Positions 5,867 to 10,786 of a stretch of DNA of 10,786 nucleotides are shown here, piece after piece; positions within the stretch are counted from its first letter, which is position 1; every line of letters starts with the position of its first letter. A program made the position numbers and the translations under genes. Location: positions 1 to 10,786 of the forward strand of contig CALHVB010000126.1 in NCBI GenBank assembly GCA_938039345.1. Direction: 5' to 3'. The DNA is from an uncultured Sediminicola sp. (GTDB lineage: Bacteria; Bacteroidota; Bacteroidia; Flavobacteriales; Flavobacteriaceae). Under the pieces are notes generated by a model. The model did no database searches. It saw nothing but the letters and a program-made list of their open reading frames with translations, and was not told where the DNA came from.

Positions 5867-6252
5867 TAATTAGGTCGCACCGCCAAAATAACCTTATAAT
5901 TATTCCTATTAGCAATATCCATTACATTTACTGCTTCTTTAATTGCAACGCTTTCTTCTGCTCTTAGAATAATTGTTGGTTTCTCTTGCCCTTCTAGTGC
6001 TTTTTTTAATTCAATTTCAATATATTCTCCGTTAATTCTCTCATTGTTTACAAAATACTCTAATTTTTTATTGATGCTAACAGATACATTTTGCGTATTG
6101 GTAGATTTTCCTTTTGCCTTAGGCAATAATAAATCTAGAGCGTTTGGTGAATTAGAGGTTAACATAAAGAAAACCAATAACAAAAACACAATATCTGTCA
6201 TAGAAGACATACTAAAGTCTGGACTTACCTTATTTCTACCTTTTAATTTCAT
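5866..6252 (-). CDS. exbD: ExbD/TolR-family biopolymer transport protein
   Basis: A 128-aa protein with a short cytoplasmic N-terminus, a single transmembrane helix (about 20-35) and a periplasmic domain. MTDIVFLLLVFFMLT contains the conserved aspartate (Asp20) that carries protons in ExbD/TolR. The periplasmic part has the family's strand pattern (PTIILRAEESVAIKEAVNVMDIANRNNYKVILAV). It would form the stator/rotor complex with the product of the gene just upstream (12 nt gap) and drive the TonB-like protein, whose start codon shares a base with its stop. ExbD and TolR cannot be separated from the sequence alone. Confidence 0.93.
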   Translation of the reverse strand: MKLKGRNKVSPDFSMSSMTDIVFLLLVFFMLTSNSPNALDLLLPKAKGKSTNTQNVSVSINKKLEYFVNNERINGEYIEIELKKALEGQEKPTIILRAEESVAIKEAVNVMDIANRNNYKVILAVRPN

Positions 6253-6264
6253 AACAGCAAAAAA

Positions 6265-6957
6265 TTAAAGTGGTTCGTTTAATAAGTCTAGAAAATCTAC
6301 AGCATTTGCTTCCATTTTATGAACTACTTTATCTGTTCTATTCACCAAATGGTTGTATCCTATATATGCAATAATACCTACTATTAAACCTGCAACCGTA
6401 GTTGTCATTGCGGTATAAATACCAGATGCTAATGACCCCATTTCTGCTTGCCCACCACTACTTGCCATTTCATGAAATGCCAAAATCATACCAATTACAG
6501 TTCCTAAGAAGCCTATCATAGGCGCAGCACCTGCAACAGTAGCCAAAATACTTACATTTTTCTCTAATTTATAAACTTCTAGAGTACCTGCATTCTCTAT
6601 TGCAGTATTTATATCATCTAATGGTTTTCCTATTCTAGAAACTCCTTTTTCTGTTAATCTTGCTACAGGAGAATCTGTCTGTGCACATAATATTTTTGCT
6701 GCTTCTAATTTTCCGTTGGTAATGTGATCTCTAATCTGATTCATGAAATTATCATCAATCTTAGAAGCTGCTTTAATAGCAAATATGCGTTCAAAATAAA
6801 TGTATAATGCTACAAATAGCATAACAAATAGCACTGCAATAATTACAATACTACCTGTACCTCCATTTACTATTAAATCTACTATTGAAAGTGTTTTCTC
6901 TTCTGGTATAGCATCACCTATCCCAGTTTCTTCAACAAGGTCTTGAAACAATAACAT
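6265..6957 (-). CDS. exbB: ExbB/TolQ/MotA-family proton channel protein
   Basis: A 230-aa inner-membrane protein with three transmembrane segments at about 35-55, 137-161 and 180-204. The signature between the second and third, APMIGFLGTVIGMILAF (145-161) and SGIYTAMTTTVAGLIVGI (178-195), is the conserved pore-lining part of the family. A cytoplasmic domain lies between segments 1 and 2 (ERIFAIKAA...LEKNVSILAT). It forms the pentameric channel around ExbD. It is the first of the tightly spaced exbB-exbD-tonB-folC set. The 56-nt gap to nhaD shows no clear promoter, so readthrough from nhaD is possible. ExbB versus TolQ identity is not settled. Confidence 0.94.
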   Translation of the reverse strand: MLLFQDLVEETGIGDAIPEEKTLSIVDLIVNGGTGSIVIIAVLFVMLFVALYIYFERIFAIKAASKIDDNFMNQIRDHITNGKLEAAKILCAQTDSPVARLTEKGVSRIGKPLDDINTAIENAGTLEVYKLEKNVSILATVAGAAPMIGFLGTVIGMILAFHEMASSGGQAEMGSLASGIYTAMTTTVAGLIVGIIAYIGYNHLVNRTDKVVHKMEANAVDFLDLLNEPL

Positions 6958-7013
6958 ATATTTTGTGTAATTATAGTTGCTTTATTAACGCTTATATATA
7001 AATAAAAGTATAC

Positions 7014-8414
7014 TTACAGCACAAAATTTCTCATGATTATAAATGCTACAGCACCTGCTAAAAATCCTACTAAGGCTAACCAAGCTATTTTCTTAAAATA
7101 CCAGAAGAAATCTATTTTTTCCATCCCCATAGCTACAACACCTGCTGCAGAACCTATAATTAGCATACTACCACCTGTTCCTGCAGAGAAAGCTATAAAG
7201 TGCCATAAAGGATCATCTAAACCTTCTGAGAACATTCCTAAACTTGCTGCTACTAATGGTACATTATCTATAACTGCAGACCCAACTCCTAACAAAAGAA
7301 TTACTAAATCTGATACTTGAGTTCCTGCCATTTCTGTTCCTAACATTGGCATAGACTGCTTTAATGTATCTGCAAAACCAAATAATAAACCTAATGATTC
7401 TAATGCTGCTACGGCCATTAATATTCCTAAGAAAAATAATATACTTGGTAATTCTATTTTAGATAATGAATGGTGTACCGGACTATGGTGCCCTGCTGAA
7501 GCATGTTCCTCTTCTCCATCTATCTGAGAAATGTTAAATTTAGAACTACTGTATATCTCTGCAAATGTAGCCACTACTGCTAAAGAAAGCATCATTCCTA
7601 CGTAAGGAGGTAAATGTGTTACTGTTTTAAATATTGGCACAAAAACGATAGCTCCCAATCCAAGGTATAACATTGTTGGTCCAAATTTGCTTTTAGGCTT
7701 ATCATCACCATCTTCTTCAACCGCTATTTCTCCTTTAAAGGCAGGCATAAATGAAGCTATAAATGTTGGTACTAACATACATAATAATGAAGGTATTAAT
7801 AAATAAGATATTAACTTACCAGTACTAACCTTATTACCAATCCATAACATTGTAGTAGTAACATCTCCTATTGGAGACCATGCTCCACCTGCGTTTGCTG
7901 CTACAATAATTAAACCTGCATACCATAAACGAGCATCTCTATCGTGTACTATTTTCTGAAGTATAGAAATTAACACTATTGTTGCAGTAAGGTTATCTAT
8001 AATTGCAGATAATATAAATGCTAAAAATGCAAAAATCCATAGAATTTTACTTTTACTTTTAGTCTTTATAAATCCTTTAATTGTAGAAAAACCATCGAAG
8101 TAATCTATAATCTCAACAATTGTCATTGCCCCTAAAAGAAATACTAAAATTTCTGCTGTTTTCCCTAGATGATGCAACAAAGTTTCTTCTAACAAGTGTA
8201 GTTTCTCCTCATGATTTAACAAACCAAAATTATCCATTAAAGCATGCTTAGCAGAATCGAACCAAGTAGAAAAACCATCTATACTTAATGCCATAAAAGC
8301 CCACAAAATAGCCATCATCGCCAATGCTGGGATAAGCTTATCTATTTTTAGGTTATGCTCAAGTGTTATTGCCAAATAGCCGACAACAAATACAATAATC
8401 ATGATAGTTTCCAT
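7014..8414 (-). CDS. nhaD: NhaD-type Na+/H+ antiporter
   Basis: A 466-aa polytopic membrane protein of the ion transporter superfamily that exports Na+ (or Li+) in exchange for protons. Two inverted half signatures are present: SAIIDNLTATIVLISIL (136-152) with NAGGAWSPIGDVTTTMLWIG (174-193) in the first half, and GSAVIDNVPLVAASLGM (378-394) with SAGTGGSMLIIGSAAGV (410-426) in the second, each with the Asp-Asn pair thought to act in transport. About a dozen hydrophobic segments fit the family. A cytoplasmic loop at 304-315 is rich in His (HASAGHHSPVHH). The start at 8414 has a strong AAAGGAG Shine-Dalgarno (8421-8427) six bases ahead, unusual in this window. In marine Flavobacteria this gene supports salt and pH homeostasis. 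Confidence 0.95.
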   Translation of the reverse strand: METIMIIVFVVGYLAITLEHNLKIDKLIPALAMMAILWAFMALSIDGFSTWFDSAKHALMDNFGLLNHEEKLHLLEETLLHHLGKTAEILVFLLGAMTIVEIIDYFDGFSTIKGFIKTKSKSKILWIFAFLAFILSAIIDNLTATIVLISILQKIVHDRDARLWYAGLIIVAANAGGAWSPIGDVTTTMLWIGNKVSTGKLISYLLIPSLLCMLVPTFIASFMPAFKGEIAVEEDGDDKPKSKFGPTMLYLGLGAIVFVPIFKTVTHLPPYVGMMLSLAVVATFAEIYSSSKFNISQIDGEEEHASAGHHSPVHHSLSKIELPSILFFLGILMAVAALESLGLLFGFADTLKQSMPMLGTEMAGTQVSDLVILLLGVGSAVIDNVPLVAASLGMFSEGLDDPLWHFIAFSAGTGGSMLIIGSAAGVVAMGMEKIDFFWYFKKIAWLALVGFLAGAVAFIIMRNFVL

Positions 8415-8420
8415 ACTCTG

Positions 8421-8427
8421 CTCCTTT
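8421..8427 (-). promoter_or_regulatory. Strong Shine-Dalgarno for nhaD
   Basis: AAAGGAG on the minus strand ends six bases before the ATG at 8414. Most other genes in the window have only A-rich leaders, so this supports the chosen nhaD start over the in-frame ATG at residue 5. Confidence 0.7.
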
Positions 8428-8495
8428 AAATTTTATAATTGGTTATTATTATTTTAAAAAACGATTTAATCTATTTTCAACAAATGTACTAATTG

Positions 8496-8510
8496 GGATA
8501 TTTAATATCC
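8496..8510. repeat. Perfect inverted repeat upstream of nhaD, candidate operator
   Basis: GGATATT (8496-8502), one T, then AATATCC (8504-8510) is a perfect 15-bp palindrome. It lies 7 bp upstream of a minus-strand TACATTTG box (8488-8481), where a repressor would cover the promoter spacer, and downstream of the second box at 8558-8551. Confidence 0.45.
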
Positions 8511-8550
8511 ATTCTAACTAGTTAAAAAATCGTAATCATACTAAATTTCA

Positions 8551-8583
8551 CAAATGTATGTTATTTCAATATATTAAATACAA
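8551..8583 (-). promoter_or_regulatory. Candidate Bacteroidota promoter for nhaD
   Basis: On the minus strand TTG (8583-8581), 22 nt, then TACATTTG (8558-8551) fits TTG-N(about 19-23)-TAnnTTTG. It would give a leader of roughly 130 nt. A second TACATTTG (8488-8481) lacks a properly spaced TTG. Confidence 0.45.
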
Positions 8584-8716
8584 TAATTTTACAAAAATAG
8601 TAGCATAGAGTATCACAGATTTATGCATTTTATTAAAAAACTTGTCAATTTTCAGTAATATCATTAAAATTTAATAGCTTTAGAGAGCATCTAAAACATA
8701 AAACAAGACCAAAACT

Positions 8717-9859
8717 ATGGATTTCTCACTTTCAGAAGAACAAATTATGATACAACAAGCAGCCAGAGATTTTGCTCAAAACGAATTACTGGATGGCGTT
8801 ATTGAAAGAGACGAAAAACAGCATTTTCCCAAAGAGTTAGTAAAAAAAATGGGGGAACTTGGTTTTTTAGGGATGATGGTGTCCTCAAAATATAATGGTA
8901 GCGATCTAGATACATTATCCTATGTAATTGCTTTAGAAGAGCTTTCAAAAATTGATGCATCTGCAGCAGTAATAGCTTCTGTAAATAATTCTTTAGTTTG
9001 CTGGGGGCTAGAAACCTATGGCTCCGAAGATCAAAAAGAAAAATATTTAAAACCACTAGCTTCTGGCGAGCTTTTAGGTGCTTTTTGTCTTTCTGAACCA
9101 GAAGCAGGTAGCGATGCTACTTCTCAAAAAACTACAGCAATAGACAAAGGAGACCATTATATCGTAAATGGAACAAAAAACTGGATTACTAATGGTAATT
9201 CGGCAGATATTTATCTTGTTATAGCACAAACCGACAAAGAAAAAGGACACAAAGGAATAAATGTAATAATTGTAGAAAAAGGAATGCCTGGTTTTGAAAT
9301 TGGTCCAAAAGAGAATAAACTAGGAATCCGCGCCAGTGATACACACTCATTATTATTTAATGATGTTAAAGTTCCAAAAAAAAACCGCATTGGAGATGAT
9401 GGTTTTGGTTTTAAATTTGCAATGAAAACATTAGCTGGTGGCAGAATAGGTATTGCCGCTCAAGCTTTAGGCATTGCAGCAGGCGCATATGAGTTGGCTC
9501 TAAAATACTCTAAACAACGTAAAGCTTTTGGAACAGAAATAAGCAACCACCAAGCTATAGCATTTAAACTAGCAGACATGTACACACAAATTGAAGCTGC
9601 CAGACATTTGGTATACAAAGCAGCTTGGGACAAAGATCAAGGAAACAACTACGATTTGTCTAGTGCAGTAGCAAAATTATACGCATCACAAATAGCAATG
9701 GATGTTAGTATAGAAGCTATACAAATTCATGGAGGAAATGGTTATGTTAAAGATTACCATGTAGAACGTTTTATGAGAGATGCAAAAATTACACAAATTT
9801 ATGAAGGGACTTCTGAAATACAAAAAATAGTAATTTCTAGAAAAATTTTAAAAAACTAA
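8717..9859 (+). CDS. Acyl-CoA dehydrogenase, short-chain/butyryl-CoA type
   Basis: A 380-aa FAD enzyme that oxidises acyl-CoA to trans-2-enoyl-CoA, passing electrons to an electron-transfer flavoprotein, in fatty acid or branched-chain amino acid breakdown. Visible features are the N-terminal helical domain (MDFSLSEEQIMIQQAARDFA), the first family signature GAFCLSEPEAGSDATS (121-136), the middle strand domain with NGTKNWITNG (151-160), RKAFGTEISNHQAIAFKLADM, and the C-terminal signature with IQIHGGNGY and RFMRDAKITQIYEGTSEIQK. Glu363 in IYEGTSE is at the catalytic-base position of the short-chain branch (long-chain and isovaleryl enzymes place it elsewhere). Length is normal. The gene is a monocistron followed by a hairpin at 9877-9897. 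Acyl chain specificity cannot be read from the sequence. Confidence 0.95.
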   Translation: MDFSLSEEQIMIQQAARDFAQNELLDGVIERDEKQHFPKELVKKMGELGFLGMMVSSKYNGSDLDTLSYVIALEELSKIDASAAVIASVNNSLVCWGLETYGSEDQKEKYLKPLASGELLGAFCLSEPEAGSDATSQKTTAIDKGDHYIVNGTKNWITNGNSADIYLVIAQTDKEKGHKGINVIIVEKGMPGFEIGPKENKLGIRASDTHSLLFNDVKVPKKNRIGDDGFGFKFAMKTLAGGRIGIAAQALGIAAGAYELALKYSKQRKAFGTEISNHQAIAFKLADMYTQIEAARHLVYKAAWDKDQGNNYDLSSAVAKLYASQIAMDVSIEAIQIHGGNGYVKDYHVERFMRDAKITQIYEGTSEIQKIVISRKILKN

Positions 9860-9870
9860 AAAAATATAAA

Positions 9871-9900
9871 GTTAACACCCCTATATTTTTTAGGGGTAAC
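9871..9900 (+). terminator. Hairpin after the acyl-CoA dehydrogenase gene
   Basis: ACCCCTA (9877-9883) and TAGGGGT (9891-9897) pair perfectly around a TATTTTT loop 12 nt after the stop codon; GTTA (9871-9874) and AAC (9898-9900) can extend the stem. No U tract follows, so it may be a termination or a 3' stabilising structure. Confidence 0.5.
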
Positions 9901-10175
9901 TACGTATAATCTTATAAACACATCGCTTTTTCTTTTCAAAAAATAGGGGCACTATACAATCTATTGCAAAAATTTAACAAACACCCCTCAACTTGTTAAG
10001 CTTCACTACTTAAAGCCCTTTTGTTTTAAGATAATCTTAAAATTAACAATATAAACATGTAAATTTGCATTTTTTTTAACGTTTTATTCTTAACGATAGA
10101 TTTTTTAGTGATTCTATTCTAAATAGGTCTATTTGGTAGAATTAAAACGATATTTTTGAACAAACTGATGAATTT
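9901..10175. other. Intergenic region upstream of gltB
   Basis: About 275 A/T-rich bases with no credible gene. It holds a 19-bp palindrome (10024-10042) and two plus-strand TAnnTTTG boxes: TAAATTTG (10060-10067) and TATTTTTG (10151-10158). The first lacks a well-placed TTG; the second has TTTG at 10132-10135 but only 15 nt of spacing and would leave a very short leader. The gltB promoter is therefore likely here but not settled. Confidence 0.5.
10024..10042. repeat. Perfect 19-bp inverted repeat upstream of gltB, candidate regulator site
   Basis: TTTTAAGAT (10024-10032), a central A, and ATCTTAAAA (10034-10042) are exact complements. It ends 17 bp before the TAAATTTG box at 10060-10067, overlapping where the -33 element would lie and about 134 bp before the gltB start. 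The place and symmetry fit a dimeric activator or repressor of glutamate synthase expression. Confidence 0.5.
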
Positions 10176-10786
10176 ATGAGATTGAAAGAGCAAGGTTTAT
10201 ACCTACCGGAATTTGAACACGAAAACTGTGGAGCTGGTTTTATTTGTAACCTTAACGGTGAAAAAAACAACCAAATTATTCATGATGCTTTAGAGATTTT
10301 AGTGAAATTAGAGCACCGTGGTGGTGTTAGTGCGGATGGTAAAACAGGAGATGGTGCTGGTTTATTAATTGATATTCCTCACGATTACTTTAAAAGAGTA
10401 TGTGATTTTGAAATTCCAGAACAACGTAAGTATGCTGTAGGTATGGTTTTTTTACCTAAAAACAGTAACCAATATAAATTTTGCAAATCAGAGTTTGAAA
10501 AAGAAATTACTAATCAAGGCTTAACAATTCTAGGGTGGAGAACAGTTCCTGTAGATTCATCTCAATTAGGAGAAATAGCGCTTGCTTCTGAACCTAATAT
10601 TGAACAATTATTTATTGCTCAAGGAGATTTAGAAGAAAATAAATTTAGAGCAAAATTATATGCTGCGCGTAAAATTACGGAACACACTATCCGTAATTCT
10701 AAAATATCAGAAGCAAATCATTTTTATATTCCAAGTTTATCAAATACAACACTTATATATAAAGGTATAATAATGCCAGAAGATAT
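10176..10786 (+). CDS. gltB: Glutamate synthase large subunit, N-terminal part (cut by window edge)
   Basis: The first 203 codons of an enzyme that normally runs to about 1500 residues; the frame is open to the window end. The product begins MRLKEQGLYLPEFEHENC and continues GAGFICNLNG, the class II glutamine amidotransferase domain. Cys18 is the nucleophile, exposed after removal of a 17-residue propeptide as in the family. LVKLEHRGGVSADGKTGDGAGLLIDIPHDYF (about 46-76) is the other strong signature. It converts glutamine and 2-oxoglutarate into two glutamates, with GltD supplying electrons from NADPH. ATG 10176 is chosen because the ATG at 10168 hits a stop after two codons. Expression may be set by the palindrome at 10024-10042. 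Confidence 0.96.
   Translation, partial: MRLKEQGLYLPEFEHENCGAGFICNLNGEKNNQIIHDALEILVKLEHRGGVSADGKTGDGAGLLIDIPHDYFKRVCDFEIPEQRKYAVGMVFLPKNSNQYKFCKSEFEKEITNQGLTILGWRTVPVDSSQLGEIALASEPNIEQLFIAQGDLEENKFRAKLYAARKITEHTIRNSKISEANHFYIPSLSNTTLIYKGIIMPED

Larger units (their letters stand above)
8415..8716. other. Divergent intergenic region between nhaD and the acyl-CoA dehydrogenase gene
   Basis: About 300 A/T-rich bases without a credible small gene. The nhaD side holds a candidate promoter (8551-8583), a second TACATTTG box (8488-8481) and a perfect inverted repeat (8496-8510). On the plus side I see only weak promoter matches, such as TTG at 8642-8644 with a degenerate TAAAATTTA at 8665-8673, so the acyl-CoA dehydrogenase promoter is not assigned. 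Confidence 0.5.

Noticed and set aside
6044..6268. 74-aa plus-strand frame opposite exbD
   Set aside because: Shadow of exbD, including its transmembrane segment.
7033..7320. 95-aa plus-strand frame opposite nhaD
   Set aside because: Pro/Ala/Lys-rich complement of membrane helices; no independent signal.
8799..9056. 85-aa minus-strand frame opposite the acyl-CoA dehydrogenase gene
   Set aside because: Shadow of a conserved enzyme; Leu/Phe-rich with no start context.
9945..9988. AGGGG (9945-9949) and CCCCT (9984-9988) as a hairpin
   Set aside because: Only five pairs with a loop of more than 30 bases; likely chance or a loose echo of the nearby terminator.
1..10786. CRISPR array, insertion sequence or rRNA
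   Set aside because: No regularly spaced repeats, transposase-like frame with terminal inverted repeats, or rRNA-like stretch was seen.

Overview
The window looks like a chromosomal segment from a marine-type member of the Bacteroidota, most likely Flavobacteriaceae. The reasons are low G+C, weak or absent Shine-Dalgarno sequences before most genes, promoters of the Bacteroidota form TTTG-N19-TAnnTTTG, an NhaD antiporter next to an ExbB/ExbD/TonB operon, and the style of the GltB start. No mobile-element gene, CRISPR array or rRNA was seen.

Left part (1-1400, minus strand). A three-gene set runs ECF sigma factor > 60-aa soluble protein > MscS-like channel (cut by the window edge). Upstream lies an unlisted 50-aa single-span membrane protein (1242-1394), followed by a series of hairpins and a terminator. 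The sigma gene and the 50-aa gene share a 33-bp block (26 of 33 positions identical) with the layout GTGAC-N15-GTGTC. I read this as the promoter recognised by the sigma factor itself, so the locus would be a small self-activating envelope or osmotic stress regulon.

Middle left (1569-3519, plus strand). Two overlapping genes of unknown family, expressed divergently from the sigma locus, end in a bidirectional terminator beside tRNA-Val. The larger (538 aa) carries HEDAH (192-196) and a downstream AEIMAD (240-245), the zinc-site layout of gluzincin metallopeptidases, and it resembles in motif style the Lit/U49 phage-exclusion proteases. This accessory pair beside a tRNA gene is the best candidate for an undescribed system in the window, possibly anti-phage.

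Middle (3596-8414, minus strand). This is a housekeeping and energy-transduction block: nhaD (Na+/H+ antiporter), exbB, exbD, tonB (with a TolA-like charged helix) and folC, tightly spaced from exbB on, then tRNA-Val(UAC) behind its own near-perfect promoter.

Right part (8717-10786, plus strand). A short-chain-type acyl-CoA dehydrogenase is followed by a terminator hairpin and the start of gltB (glutamate synthase large subunit, cut by the window edge). The gltB upstream region holds a perfect 19-bp inverted repeat, a likely regulator site.
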